Positions 7,850 through 17,187 of a stretch of 64,000 bases of DNA are shown here, piece by piece. A program made the position numbers and the translations under genes. Each line of letters opens with the position of its first letter. The first letter of the stretch is position 1. Source of the DNA: Pseudomonas serbica (GTDB lineage: Bacteria; Pseudomonadota; Gammaproteobacteria; Pseudomonadales; Pseudomonadaceae); assembly GCF_028823535.1 (NCBI RefSeq), contig NZ_JAQIYM010000014.1, forward strand, positions 124,001-188,000, given 5' to 3'. The notes below the pieces were generated by a model. The model searched no databases, had not been told where the DNA came from, and saw only the letters and a program-made list of their open reading frames with translations.

Positions 7850-10800
7850 TTAAGCGGCGTCTTTCTTCGGCTCGTGGATCCTGTACCAGGCCACATACAA
7901 CGCCGGCAAAAACAGCAGTGTCAGCAGCGTGGCGACGATAATCCCGCCGATCATGGCATAGGCCATCGGGCCCCAGAACACTTCCCGGGCAATCGGGATC
8001 ATGCCCAGGCTCGCCGCCGCGGCGGTCAACAGAATCGGTCGCCGACGATGTTCAGTGGCTTCCACCACGGCATCCCAGGGTGACGAACCTTGCGCCACGA
8101 AGGCGTCGATCTGGGTCACCAGGATCACCGAGTTGCGGATGATGATGCCGATCAGCGCCAGGATGCCGAGGATCGCCACGAAGCCCATCGGCGTCCCGGT
8201 CGGCACCAGCGCCAGCACCACGCCGATCAGACCCAGCGGCGCCACGCTGGCCACCAGGAACATCTTCTGCACGCTGTGCAACTGGATCATCAGGAAGGTG
8301 GCCATCAGGAACACCATCAACGGCACGACCTGGTTGATCGGCCCCTGGGCCTTGGCGCTTTCTTCCACCGTACCGCCCGTGGCAACCTTGTACCCTGCAG
8401 GCAACGAGGCGGCGAAGGTGTCGATGTCCGGCTTGAGCAGTTTCACCAGATCGGTTGGCTGGATATCACCGATCACCGCAGTCTTGATGGTGATCGTCGG
8501 TTTGCGGTCGCGACGCCACACCAGCGGTTGCTCCAGCTCGTAACGCACAGTGGCAAACGCCAGCAGCGGAATCGAGGTGCCTCCGGGAGTGAGGATCTGC
8601 AGGTTCTGCAGGGTTTCCGGCGAACCCCGTTCGGCGTCCACCGCGCGCCCGACCACGTTGATCAGGTAGATGTCATCGTCGACCTGAGTCACGGTCGAGC
8701 CGCTGACGATGCTGTTCATCAAGTTCGCCACGTCTTCGGACGACAAGCCCAGCTGGCGTGCCTTGTCCTGGGCGATGTCGATGCGCAGCACCTTGCCGGG
8801 CTCGTTCCAGTCGTAAATGATCTCGCCGATGTGCGGGTTCTTGTCCAGCACGGTCGCCAGATCGATGGCGTGCTTGCGCACCTGGTCGATGTCCGGGCCG
8901 CTGACGCGGTACTGGATCGGCCGCCCCACGGGCGGGCCCATCTCCAGTGCCTGGACGAAACTGCCGATGCCGACGAAGTCTTTGCGCAGGCGCTCACGCA
9001 GGCGATCACTGAGGGCCGCACGCGTCTCGAAGTCTTTGGCAACGATCACCAGCTGCGCGTAGTAAGGGTTCTGCAGTTGCTGGTCGAGTGGCAGGTAGAA
9101 ACGAATCGCACCCTGGCCGATGTAAGTACTCCAGCGCACGATGTCGGGGTCGCCCTTGAGGGTTGCTTCCAGCTTGTCCACGGCCTTACGGGTTTCAGCG
9201 ATCGAGGCGTTTTGCGGCAGGTTCAGGTCCACCAGGATTTCCGGACGATCCGAGGCCGGGAAGAACTGGTTCTGCACAAAGCGCATGCCGACAACCGACA
9301 AGCCGAATATCAGCACGGTGATGCCAATCGCCCACCAGCGATTGCGCATGCACCACAGCAGACCGCCATTGAAGGCCCGCCCCAGGCGCCCTGGCTCGGC
9401 CGAGTGCGGCTTCACATTGACGCTGAGGATATGCACGCCGATCACCGGGGCGAACAGCACCGCCACTACCCACGAAACCATCATGGCCACGGCAATCACC
9501 GCAAACAGGGTGAAGGTGTATTCACCGGCCGAGCTGCCATTGAGACCAATGGGCACGAAACCCGCCACCGTCACCAAGGTACCGGTGAGCATCGGGAAGG
9601 CGGTCGAGGTGTAGGCAAAGGTCGCGGCCTGCTCCTTGGTATCGCCCAACTCCAGGCGCGAGACCATCATCTCCACCGTGATCATCGCGTCATCCACCAG
9701 CAGGCCCAGCGCGATGATCAGCGCACCGAGGGAAATCCGCTGCATGGTGATGCCGCTGTATTCCATGAACACAAACACCATCGCCAGCACCAGCGGGATC
9801 GAGCACGCCACCACCAGGCCCGCGCGCACGCCGAGGCTGATGAAGCTGACCACCAGCACGATCACCACGGCTTCGAACAAGGCGCTGGTGAACCCGCCCA
9901 CGGCGGCTTCCACCACCACAGACTGATCGGACACGTTGTGCACGCCGACGCCCACCGGCAGATTGGCCGTCAGTTCGCTCATGCGCTTGTGCAAGGCCTT
10001 GCCGAAGTCCTGGATGTTGCCGCCCGTTTGCATGGCAATGGCCAGGCCGATGGCGGGCTGGCCGTTGAAGCGAAACTCCGGCGTCGACGGGTCGACGTAA
10101 CCCCGCTGGATGTCGGCTATATCGGCCAGGCGATAGAAGCGATCATTGAGGCGCAAATTGACGTTGGCCAGATCCTTCTCGGAAATGAACTGCCCGGAGG
10201 TGCGCACGGAAATCCGCTCGGGACCGGCTTCGATCACCCCGGCCGGGGTCACCGCGTTCTGGGTCTGCAGGCTTTGTACGACTTGCTGTTCGTCGATACC
10301 CAGCGCCGCCAGTTTGCGCGTCGAGAAGTTCAGGTAGAGGACTTCGTCCTGCTGGCCGACCATCTCGATCTTGCCCAGGCCCGGCACACCCCGGATATCG
10401 GCCCGCGCCTGCTCGACGTAGTCGCGCAACTGGCGCAGCGTCAGGCCGTCGGCGGTAAAGGCGTAGATCGAGCCGAACACGTCACCGAACTCGTCGTTGA
10501 ACGATGGGCCCTGAATGCCCTGGGGAAACGAGTAGCGAATGTCGCCGATCTTCTTGCGCACCTGGTACCAGATTTCCGGAATGTCCTTGGCCTTGGTGGT
10601 GTCGCGCAAGTACACATAGACCGTGGATTCGCCGGGGCGCGTGTAGCTTTTCACGTAGTCGAGGGAATCGAGCTCTTCGAGTTTTTTCTCAATACGGTCG
10701 GTGACCTGCTTGAGGGTTTCTTCCTGGTTCGCACCGGGCCAGCGGGTCTGGATCACCATGGTCTTGATGGTGAACGACGGGTCTTCCTCCCGACCCAGGT

Positions 10801-10903
10801 TCAGGTACGAAAACACCCCCATCAGCAGCGAGACAAACATCAAATACCAGACGAACGACTGATGCTTGAGGGCCCATTCGGATAAGTTGAAACTCCCTTT
10901 CAT
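7850..10903 (-). CDS. triC: RND efflux inner-membrane transporter, TriC-like
   Basis: The 1017-residue protein is an AcrB-class RND pump of the HAE1 type. It has an N-terminal transmembrane helix (residues 15-35), periplasmic porter domain 1, a block of membrane helices near 335-500, a second porter domain, and a C-terminal helix block. The adjacent aspartates D404 and D405 in LGLLVDDAMIT are the proton-relay residues of helix 4. The N-terminus (MKGSFNLSEWALKHQSFVWY, GREEDPSFTIKTMVIQTRWPGA) and the two linked fusion-protein genes match the TriABC layout of P. aeruginosa, which exports triclosan and requires both fusion proteins with OpmH. The gene overlaps triB by four bases. No outer-membrane gene is linked, as in PAO1. 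Confidence 0.85.
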   Translation of the reverse strand: MKGSFNLSEWALKHQSFVWYLMFVSLLMGVFSYLNLGREEDPSFTIKTMVIQTRWPGANQEETLKQVTDRIEKKLEELDSLDYVKSYTRPGESTVYVYLRDTTKAKDIPEIWYQVRKKIGDIRYSFPQGIQGPSFNDEFGDVFGSIYAFTADGLTLRQLRDYVEQARADIRGVPGLGKIEMVGQQDEVLYLNFSTRKLAALGIDEQQVVQSLQTQNAVTPAGVIEAGPERISVRTSGQFISEKDLANVNLRLNDRFYRLADIADIQRGYVDPSTPEFRFNGQPAIGLAIAMQTGGNIQDFGKALHKRMSELTANLPVGVGVHNVSDQSVVVEAAVGGFTSALFEAVVIVLVVSFISLGVRAGLVVACSIPLVLAMVFVFMEYSGITMQRISLGALIIALGLLVDDAMITVEMMVSRLELGDTKEQAATFAYTSTAFPMLTGTLVTVAGFVPIGLNGSSAGEYTFTLFAVIAVAMMVSWVVAVLFAPVIGVHILSVNVKPHSAEPGRLGRAFNGGLLWCMRNRWWAIGITVLIFGLSVVGMRFVQNQFFPASDRPEILVDLNLPQNASIAETRKAVDKLEATLKGDPDIVRWSTYIGQGAIRFYLPLDQQLQNPYYAQLVIVAKDFETRAALSDRLRERLRKDFVGIGSFVQALEMGPPVGRPIQYRVSGPDIDQVRKHAIDLATVLDKNPHIGEIIYDWNEPGKVLRIDIAQDKARQLGLSSEDVANLMNSIVSGSTVTQVDDDIYLINVVGRAVDAERGSPETLQNLQILTPGGTSIPLLAFATVRYELEQPLVWRRDRKPTITIKTAVIGDIQPTDLVKLLKPDIDTFAASLPAGYKVATGGTVEESAKAQGPINQVVPLMVFLMATFLMIQLHSVQKMFLVASVAPLGLIGVVLALVPTGTPMGFVAILGILALIGIIIRNSVILVTQIDAFVAQGSSPWDAVVEATEHRRRPILLTAAAASLGMIPIAREVFWGPMAYAMIGGIIVATLLTLLFLPALYVAWYRIHEPKKDAA

Positions 10904-11967
10904 TGTGGGTTGCCCTCGTCGACTCTCACTTTTTGCCCCGGCTTGAGGCTGTTCACACCGGCACTGACGACTCGCTCGCCAGGTTTGATATCGTTGGCCA
11001 GTACCACCGTGCTGTTCGTTCGGCTGACGATGCTGACATCCCGCGGGGATACGGTTTGCGTCTGCGTATCGATGACCCAGACGCGGGCTTTGCCGTCGAC
11101 GTCCTGCAATGCGCTCAGGGGCAGTTCGATGCGCGGTTTGATCGCGCTTTTCAAGGTCACGCTGATCGCCGTGCCGAGACGAAACGCGGGCGGTGTCTCG
11201 GTCAGCGTCAGGCGGGCACGGCGGGTTCGGGTCGCGCTTTCGGCCTGGGGTTCGATTTCACGCACGATAGCCGTGGTGGCGATGCTCGGGTTCAGTTGTG
11301 AAGCGACTTGAAATACCACGTCGGTGGGTAGCTGATCGATCAAGGTGTCGGGCAGGTCGATCACCGCTTCCTTGATATCCGGCTGCGCCAGGGTCACCAC
11401 CTGCTGACCCGCGGTAACGACTTGCCCGGCTTCGGCAGCCCACGCCGTGACCACGGCCTTGTGATCGGCGCGCAACTCAACATAGTTGAGCTGGTCCCTG
11501 GCCTGGCTGACCGCAGCCTTGGCCTGATCGAGCGAGGCCTGGGTGGTTTTCAGGTCGGTCAATGCGCTGTCGAGTTGCGCCTGTGAGCCCACCCCGCGAT
11601 CGAACAATTGCTGCTGGCGTCGGGCGCTGGCCTGGGCATTGATGAGCTGCGCCTGGATACTCGCCAGGTCGCCCTCGGCCGAGCGCAACTGGTTCTGCTG
11701 GTCGGTGGGATCGAGCGTGGCGAGCAAGGCCCCTTTGTCGACTTCGGCACCGACATCGACGCTGCGGCTGGCAATGCGCCCCGGCACACGGAAACCGATG
11801 TTGCTTTCATAACGGGCCTGGATGCTGCCGGCGAAACGCCCGAGGTTCTCTTCATTCAGGGCCTTCACCTTGATGGACAGGACCGGACGCACCGGCTCCG
11901 GAGCGGGTTCTTCTTTCGAGCAGGCCACCAGCATCACACCGGCCAATACCAGTAACAGACGCTTCAT
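10900..11967 (-). CDS. triB: RND membrane-fusion lipoprotein, TriB-like
   Basis: The 355-residue protein is a periplasmic adaptor. A lipobox (LVACSK, Cys16) marks it as a lipoprotein; a beta-barrel/lipoyl segment (GFRVPGRIASRSVDVGAEVDKG) is split by a long alpha-hairpin rich in Gln and Ala (about residues 95-155), then YVELRADHKAVV and the membrane-proximal domain. It links the RND transporter to an outer-membrane channel. Its start overlaps the triA-like stop by four bases and its stop overlaps the triC start by four. Two adaptors with one pump is the distinguishing trait of TriABC. Confidence 0.82.
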   Translation of the reverse strand: MKRLLLVLAGVMLVACSKEEPAPEPVRPVLSIKVKALNEENLGRFAGSIQARYESNIGFRVPGRIASRSVDVGAEVDKGALLATLDPTDQQNQLRSAEGDLASIQAQLINAQASARRQQQLFDRGVGSQAQLDSALTDLKTTQASLDQAKAAVSQARDQLNYVELRADHKAVVTAWAAEAGQVVTAGQQVVTLAQPDIKEAVIDLPDTLIDQLPTDVVFQVASQLNPSIATTAIVREIEPQAESATRTRRARLTLTETPPAFRLGTAISVTLKSAIKPRIELPLSALQDVDGKARVWVIDTQTQTVSPRDVSIVSRTNSTVVLANDIKPGERVVSAGVNSLKPGQKVRVDEGNPQ

Positions 11968-13067
11968 GGCTGAGACTCCGCTGCCAGTTCCTTGTAGGTG
12001 TCCTGGGCGATTTCCACCTTCACACCAGGGTGCAGCAACTGGCCGCCGGCGATGACGACTTTTTCACCGCCGGTGAGCCCGGCGCTGATGATGACTTTAC
12101 CGGTCAGGTAACGGCCAACCGTAACGTTGTGCAACTGCGCCTTGCCCTCGCCATCCACCAGCCACACCGCCGGCTGGGTGACGTTCTTGGTCAGCGCCGA
12201 CCACGGCAGCTCCACGGCGGACTTGCCCCGGGTGTTGGCGGTGGCACTCACCACCGAGCCCAACTGCATGCCTGGCGGCAAGGCGTCGAGGGTGACTTTG
12301 ACCTGCACTGTGCCTGTTTGCTCGGAGACGGCCGGGGTGACTTCGCGCACGGTCCCGGTGGTCTTGATCGCTGGATTATCCAGCAGGCTGACCACCACCG
12401 CTCTATCGGACGGCGGCTCGGCCAGCAGTGATTCGTAGACGTTGAATACCGCATCCCGGTCTCCATCCCGGGCCAGGCTGAAAATCGGTACCGTAGCCTG
12501 CACCACCTGGCCGACCTCGGCTTGCCGCGCCGTGATCACGCCCGGCGCGTCGGCGATCAACGCGGTGTAGCTCAGTTGTTCACGGGCGTTGGCCAATTGG
12601 GCCTGGGCCGCCGCCAGCGAGCTTTGGGTGCTGCGCAAGGCCGCCTGGGCGGAATCGTATTCACTTTGGCTGGTATAGCCCTTGGGCAGGAGTTTTTGCT
12701 GGCGCACGAAGGCGGCGGCGTTCTGTTTGACCTTGGCCTGTTCGGCGACGACTTGTGCCTGGGCCGAATCCACGTTGGTCTGCAGGTCCTTGGGATCGAG
12801 CCTGGCGAGCACCTGCCTGGCCGAAACCCGGTCACCGACATCCACGGTACGCTGGATGATCTTCCCCCCGACACGGAACGACAGCTCGGTTTGCACCCGG
12901 GCCTGGACATCACCGGTCAACGTGATGTTGACGGCGTAGTCGGCCAGCTTGACCTCCTGCACGAAAACCCGTGGCCGGTCCTTCTCGACCGGTTTCTCTT
13001 TGTCGCAAGCACTTAGCAAAGCCAGGAGGCTCAGGCCAAGCACTATTTTCAATCCGGGACCAGCCAT
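11964..13067 (-). CDS. triA: RND membrane-fusion lipoprotein, TriA-like
   Basis: The 367-residue adaptor has a lipobox at LLSACDK (Cys21), barrel/lipoyl halves (ELSFRVGGKIIQRTVDVGDRVSARQ and SYTALIADAPGVITARQAEVGQVVQ) and a hairpin of about 70 residues between them. It is the first gene of the three-gene pump operon and overlaps the next by four bases. It is a paralogue of the following adaptor but clearly diverged, so both are probably needed in one hexameric adaptor ring, as reported for TriAB. No regulator gene adjoins it: the divergent neighbour is an ATPase. Confidence 0.82.
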   Translation of the reverse strand: MAGPGLKIVLGLSLLALLSACDKEKPVEKDRPRVFVQEVKLADYAVNITLTGDVQARVQTELSFRVGGKIIQRTVDVGDRVSARQVLARLDPKDLQTNVDSAQAQVVAEQAKVKQNAAAFVRQQKLLPKGYTSQSEYDSAQAALRSTQSSLAAAQAQLANAREQLSYTALIADAPGVITARQAEVGQVVQATVPIFSLARDGDRDAVFNVYESLLAEPPSDRAVVVSLLDNPAIKTTGTVREVTPAVSEQTGTVQVKVTLDALPPGMQLGSVVSATANTRGKSAVELPWSALTKNVTQPAVWLVDGEGKAQLHNVTVGRYLTGKVIISAGLTGGEKVVIAGGQLLHPGVKVEIAQDTYKELAAESQP

Positions 13068-13260
13068 GCAGACTCCTTTGCGTTGAACGGGCGCGATTCG
13101 TCTGTCAGCTTAGAACAGCGTTTAACCTTCGCCCACGCAATAATCGTCATTTCCACTGCAGGCGCTGCCGAAGGCTGAGATCTTTTGATCCTGATCTATA
13201 AAAAAGCGTTAAATCGCAGGCTTGCAACGCTTACCTACGCGGGTCACAGGGAAGGTCCTC

Positions 13261-14460
13261 ATGCTCAAAACCCTGGCGGTGGCCAATTACCGCTCGATCA
13301 ATAAACTAGTGATCCCGCTGGGCCGGCTGAACCTGATTACCGGGCCCAACGGCAGCGGCAAATCCAATCTCTATCGCGCGCTGCGCCTGCTGGCGGAAAC
13401 TGCCCAGGGCGGCGTGGTCAATGCTTTGGCCCGCGAGGGAGGCCTGCATTCGACCTTCTGGGCCGGCCCGGAAACCATCAGCAGGCGCATGCGCAATGGC
13501 GAAGTGCCGATCGAGGCGACGCTGCCAAAGGGCGTGAAGCGCCTGCGACTGGGATTCTCCGGGGAAGACTTCGGTTACTCGATCAGCCTGGGGCTGCCCG
13601 ATTCCAATGGTCATTTCATGCTGCCCGGGCACAGTACTCCTATTCCATCCCGCTTCAGCCTCGACCCGCAAATCAAGCGCGAGTGCTTGTGGGCCGGGCC
13701 GTTCTACCGACCAGCGAGCCTGCTGGTGGATCGCAACGGCCCGCTGATTCGTGCCCGGGCCAACCGCAGTTGGGACGTGCTGGCTCAACACACGCCGAAT
13801 TTCGACAGCCTGTTCGATCAGGTCGGTAGCCTGCGCACCTCGCCGGAAGTACTGGAGATGCGCGAGTTCATCCGCCGCTGGCGCTTCTACGATCACTTTC
13901 GCAGTGATGCCGACGCCCCGGTGCGCCAGCCACAACTGGGTACCCGCACGCCGGTGCTGCACCACGACGGCAGGGACCTGGCGGCGGCGTTGCAGACCAT
14001 CATCGAAATCGGCGACCCCGAGGCATTACGCAACGCGATCAGCGATGCATTCCCCGGTGCGCGGCTGCACATCGAGCCGCTGGCCGGCGGGCGCTTTGCT
14101 ATCGAGTTTTATCAGGAGGGACTGTTGAGGCCGTTATCGGCAGCCGAGCTGTCGGACGGGACATTGCGTTATCTACTGCTGGTGGCGGCACTACTGACGC
14201 CCAGGCCGCCGACGTTGATGGTGCTGAACGAACCGGAAACCAGCCTGCATCCGGATCTGCTGCCGGCGCTGGCGCGCTTGATCATCCGCGCGTCCGCGCA
14301 GAGTCAGGTGTGGGTGGTATCCCATGCGCGGCGGCTGATTTCGGCGTTGCAGGAAGATGCGCAATGCAATTGCATCGTGCTGGAGAAGAATCTCGGGCAA
14401 ACCGGGATTGTCGGGCAGCGGCTGCTGGATGAGCCGGCGTGGTATTGGCCTGACCTTTGA
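13261..14460 (+). CDS. RecF/SMC-like AAA ATPase of unknown role
   Basis: The 399-residue protein starts MLKTLAVANYRSINKLVIPL, the typical N-terminus of AAA_15/21 (OLD/RecF-like) ATPases. It has Walker A GPNGSGKSN at 28-36, a signature-like LSDGTLRYLLLVAALL near 300, Walker B LMVLNEPETSLHPDLLPAL, and a final switch VWVVSHARRLISAL. No nuclease (TOPRIM) domain is present and no partner gene is linked, so it is not an evident OLD or Gabija system. The ATG at 13261 has AGGGAAGG upstream. The gene diverges from triABC and runs head-on into the metQ-type gene. DNA-related signalling or repair is possible but not shown. Confidence 0.8.
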   Translation: MLKTLAVANYRSINKLVIPLGRLNLITGPNGSGKSNLYRALRLLAETAQGGVVNALAREGGLHSTFWAGPETISRRMRNGEVPIEATLPKGVKRLRLGFSGEDFGYSISLGLPDSNGHFMLPGHSTPIPSRFSLDPQIKRECLWAGPFYRPASLLVDRNGPLIRARANRSWDVLAQHTPNFDSLFDQVGSLRTSPEVLEMREFIRRWRFYDHFRSDADAPVRQPQLGTRTPVLHHDGRDLAAALQTIIEIGDPEALRNAISDAFPGARLHIEPLAGGRFAIEFYQEGLLRPLSAAELSDGTLRYLLLVAALLTPRPPTLMVLNEPETSLHPDLLPALARLIIRASAQSQVWVVSHARRLISALQEDAQCNCIVLEKNLGQTGIVGQRLLDEPAWYWPDL

Positions 14461-14479
14461 TTGTTCTGGTGCAATAAAA

Positions 14480-14509
14480 AACGCCGACGCTCTATCAGCC
14501 GTCGGCGTT
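14480..14509 (-). terminator. Rho-independent terminator for the orphan metQ
   Basis: AACGCCGACG (14480-14489) and CGTCGGCGTT (14500-14509) form a perfect 10-bp stem. Read on the minus strand it is followed by a run of six T, ending transcription of the gene at 14537-15319. The stem lies 19 bases after the stop of the convergent ATPase gene and may serve it too. Confidence 0.85.
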
Positions 14510-14536
14510 GGAAACCTTACGGGTTTACCTCGCGAA

Positions 14537-15319
14537 TCAGAACGCCGGCAGTACCGCGCCGCTGTACTTCTTCTCGATGAAGGCTTTCACTTCCGGGCTG
14601 GTCAATGCCTTGGCCAGTTTCTGGATGGCGGCGCTGTCCTTGTTGTCAGGGCGAGCTACCAGGAAGTTCACGTATGGGGAATCCGAACCTTCAATGATCA
14701 GCGCGTCTTTCGCCGGGTTCAGGCCCGCTTCCAACGCGTAGTTGGTGTTGATCATGTCCAGGTCGACCTGATCCAGCACACGCGGCAACATGGCCGACTC
14801 AAGCTCCTTGAACTTGAAGTTGTGTGGGTTCTTGGCGATGTCCTTTGGCGTGGACACGGCGTTTTTCGGGTCTTTCAACTCGATCAGGCCAGCCTTCTGC
14901 AGCAGGATAAGGGCACGGCCGCTGTTGCTGCCTTCGTTGGGGATGGCAATGGTCGCGCCGTCCTTGAGCTCGGCCAGGGTTTTGACTTTCTTCGAGTAGC
15001 CGCCGAACGGTTCAACGTGCACGCCGATCACGGTCACCAGATTGGTGCCTTTGCCTTCGTTGAAGCTTTTCAGGTACGGCAGGGTCTGGAAGAAGTTGGC
15101 GTCCAGACGCTTCTGGTCGACCTGTACGTTTGGCTGAACGTAGTCGGTGAAGACCTTGATATCCAGGTCCACGCCTTCTTTGGCGAGGGTTGGCTTGATC
15201 AGTTCAAGAATCTCGGCGTGTGGAACCGGGGTCGCCGCCACCACCAGTTTCTCGCCAGCCTGGGCCAGGCCCGCAGTCAGGGCAGCCGCCAGTGCGGTGA
15301 ACAACAGAACCTTTTTCAT
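14537..15319 (-). CDS. Orphan MetQ/NlpA-family substrate-binding protein
   Basis: The 260-residue protein has a signal peptide (MKKVLLFTALAAALTAGLAQAG) without a lipobox, then KLVVAATPVPHAEILELIKP, DYVQPNVQVDQKRLDANFFQTLPYL, AIPNEGSNSGRALILL and DLDMINTNYALEAG, all MetQ-family signatures. It shares the fold of the metQ at 3889 but has no MetN or MetI beside it, so it must lend its ligand to a transporter encoded elsewhere, possibly MetNI at 4701-6456. Its neighbours upstream are an SfnR-like regulator and a hydrolase, a sulfur-linked arrangement. AT-rich promoter DNA lies at about 15410-15480, and a terminator follows the stop. Confidence 0.87.
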   Translation of the reverse strand: MKKVLLFTALAAALTAGLAQAGEKLVVAATPVPHAEILELIKPTLAKEGVDLDIKVFTDYVQPNVQVDQKRLDANFFQTLPYLKSFNEGKGTNLVTVIGVHVEPFGGYSKKVKTLAELKDGATIAIPNEGSNSGRALILLQKAGLIELKDPKNAVSTPKDIAKNPHNFKFKELESAMLPRVLDQVDLDMINTNYALEAGLNPAKDALIIEGSDSPYVNFLVARPDNKDSAAIQKLAKALTSPEVKAFIEKKYSGAVLPAF

Positions 15320-15496
15320 GCAGTGTCCTTATCGAAAATCACGGTCGCTTGTGGCGACGGCTAGATATTTAAGTGCCAGTGAAGTGCTATCGCTGGCGTG
15401 ACGCGGACGATACCGGGATTTTTTATTCCCGAACAATATCTTTTATTCACTTTCATATTCCATTTTGTTCATACAGCTCTAGCCCACGCATTCAAC

Positions 15497-15577
15497 TGTA
15501 GGAGCTGGCTTGCCAGCGATGGCGTCCCTCCAGAAAAGCTGCGTTGTCCCAATCGCGAGCAAGCGCGCTCCTACAGG
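15497..15577. repeat. Mixed REP pair
   Basis: TGTAGGAGCTGGCTTGCCAGCGAT (from 15497) faces ATCGCGAGCAAGCGCGCTCCTACAG (to 15577), two different REP flavours in inverted order. The second overlaps the last codons and stop (TAG at 15571-15573) of the SfnR-like gene, so its present 3' end lies within the repeat. Confidence 0.8.
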
Positions 15578-16494
15578 AGGGCGGTGTTTTTCAGGAGTTG
15601 TTTCAGAGCTTCTTTTTCGGCGGCGGAGCCGTTGTCGAGAATCTGTTGAAGTTGCCGTTCGATTTGCGCCAAACCTTCATTGGGCAAATTCAAATGCTCC
15701 GCCAGGATCTCGTCGCCAGTACTCACCAACAGCGCAAAGTGAATGACGTTTTCCAACTCCCGGGTATTGCCCGGCCAGCTGTGTCGCTCCAACACCGCTT
15801 GCGCGGCCTCGCTGATCAGTGGCACGGGCAGGTTCAGGCGCTGGCTGTAGATGCCGAGGAAATATTCGGCCAGGGACAGGATGTCGCCCACCCGCTCGCG
15901 CAGGGCCGGCAGTTCGAGCTGGCCTTCGCTGAGGTAGTGGTAGAGCCGCTCATGGAATTTACCGGCGGCCACCGCCTGGGCCAGGTCGATGCTGGTGGCG
16001 GCGACCAGGCGCACGTCCACCGGGCTGGGTTGGTGCGAGCCGACGCGGGTCACTTCGTGGTTTTCCAGGGCAGCGAGCAATTTGATCTGGATCGGCAGCG
16101 GCAGGTCGCCGATTTCATCAAGGTACAAAGTACCGCCGTTGGCTGAACCGAACCAACCCGCGCGGCTGCTGGCCGACCCGCTATAACTGCCGGCGGCATA
16201 GCCGAACAATTCGGCATCGGCGTAGGTCGGGCTGATCGCGCCGCAATTGACCGACACGAACAAGCCACCCCGATCACTGGCGCGATGGATGTGCCGCGCC
16301 AACAGCTCCTTGCCGCTGCCGGTTTCACCACGTATCAGCACCGAGATTGAGCGCGGCGCCAGTTGCTCCAGCTCCTGGCGCAACTGCCGCGAGCGTGGAT
16401 CGACGAATACCAGCGCCTTGGCACGGATACTCAGGGGACTTTTTTCTGCGTCGGGAAAGGTCAGCAGCGGCTGGCCAAAGGTTTCAAAGCTCAT
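15571..16494 (-). CDS. SfnR-like sigma-54 activator with degenerate GAFTGA loop and no helix-turn-helix
   Basis: The 307-residue protein is essentially one AAA+ sigma-54 interaction domain. The N-terminal segment LTFPDAEKSPLSIRAKALVF recalls SfnR, the activator of dimethylsulfone use. Walker A is GETGSGKE (56-63), Walker B LYLDEIGD near 124-130, and sensor regions LRERVGDILSLAEYFL and HSWPGNTRELENVI follow. The usual GAFTGA contact loop reads GSYSGS (102-107), and no Fis-type helix-turn-helix follows residue 270. It could be a degenerate regulator, a partner-dependent factor or a non-transcriptional AAA+ protein. The ATG at 16494 fits the family N-terminus; an open upstream extension is unlikely. 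Confidence 0.75.
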   Translation of the reverse strand: MSFETFGQPLLTFPDAEKSPLSIRAKALVFVDPRSRQLRQELEQLAPRSISVLIRGETGSGKELLARHIHRASDRGGLFVSVNCGAISPTYADAELFGYAAGSYSGSASSRAGWFGSANGGTLYLDEIGDLPLPIQIKLLAALENHEVTRVGSHQPSPVDVRLVAATSIDLAQAVAAGKFHERLYHYLSEGQLELPALRERVGDILSLAEYFLGIYSQRLNLPVPLISEAAQAVLERHSWPGNTRELENVIHFALLVSTGDEILAEHLNLPNEGLAQIERQLQQILDNGSAAEKEALKQLLKNTALL

Positions 16495-16550
16495 GGCAGG
16501 CTCCCGCCCAAGACCGCCAAAGGACGGGGGCGTTGAAAAGAACAAAAGGT

Positions 16551-17132
16551 TCAGGCGCGGCGCAGGGCGTGGTGTTCCATGCGGTTTTGCAGACGATAGA
16601 GATAGGCAAAACCCTGCTCCCAACGCTGATGACCCGACTTCACATTGATGTGCCCGGCACCCGCCAGGATCCCCGCTTCCGCGCCCCAGTTACGCGCCAG
16701 CTCCAGGGCCCGCGGCGCGCTGACGGCGCTGTCGTTGTCGGAGCCGACGACCTGGCTGGGAAACGGCAACAGATCGGTTGGAATCGGTGCGAAATTGCGC
16801 AGGGCTGGCGCGCAGGCCGGGCGCTCGACGTCCGCTGGCGCGACCAGCAAGGCGCCACGCACCTGACGGAGGAATTGCACGGGCGCTGTTGCCGCCCAAT
16901 GCGCGACGGTAATGCAGCCAAGGCTGTGGGCGATCAGGATGACCGGGGTACTGTCGGCGGCAATCGCCTCGGCCAGTGCCGCGACCCAGTCTTCACGACG
17001 CGGCGTCAGCCAGTCGGCCTGCTCCACCCGTGCGCTGTTCGGCAGGCTGTTCTGCCAATGGCTTTGCCAATGATCTTCCGGCGATCCTTGCCAGCCCGGC
17101 ACAATCAGGTAGCGAATTGATTCGTTGCGCAT
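16551..17132 (-). CDS. RBBP9/YdeN-family alpha/beta hydrolase
   Basis: The 193-residue protein has the compact serine-hydrolase fold of the RBBP9/YdeN family: YLIVPGWQGSPEDHWQSHW at the start, nucleophile Ser70 in IAHSLGC, acid in VGSDNDSAVS, and the catalytic His in GAGHINVKSGH near residue 160. The substrate is unknown. It lies 56 bases upstream of the SfnR-like gene on the same strand, so the two may be one transcript. An AT-rich segment with ATATTCG/CGAATAT arms (17188-17236) precedes it and may be the promoter or operator. Confidence 0.82.
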   Translation of the reverse strand: MRNESIRYLIVPGWQGSPEDHWQSHWQNSLPNSARVEQADWLTPRREDWVAALAEAIAADSTPVILIAHSLGCITVAHWAATAPVQFLRQVRGALLVAPADVERPACAPALRNFAPIPTDLLPFPSQVVGSDNDSAVSAPRALELARNWGAEAGILAGAGHINVKSGHQRWEQGFAYLYRLQNRMEHHALRRA

Positions 17133-17187
17133 GGGGGAAGCTCTCCTGCTGCGTGTCTGTTCCTGGTCGAGTATAGGGACGGGATTT

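Noticed and set aside
8090..10885. A 931-codon open frame on the plus strand
   Set aside because: It is antisense to the whole TriC-like gene, has His/Gln/Arg-rich composition typical of the complement of GC-rich coding DNA, and no known domain.
13261..14460. OLD-family or Gabija-type defence ATPase
   Set aside because: No TOPRIM nuclease domain and no helicase or nuclease partner are present; only the ATPase core is seen.
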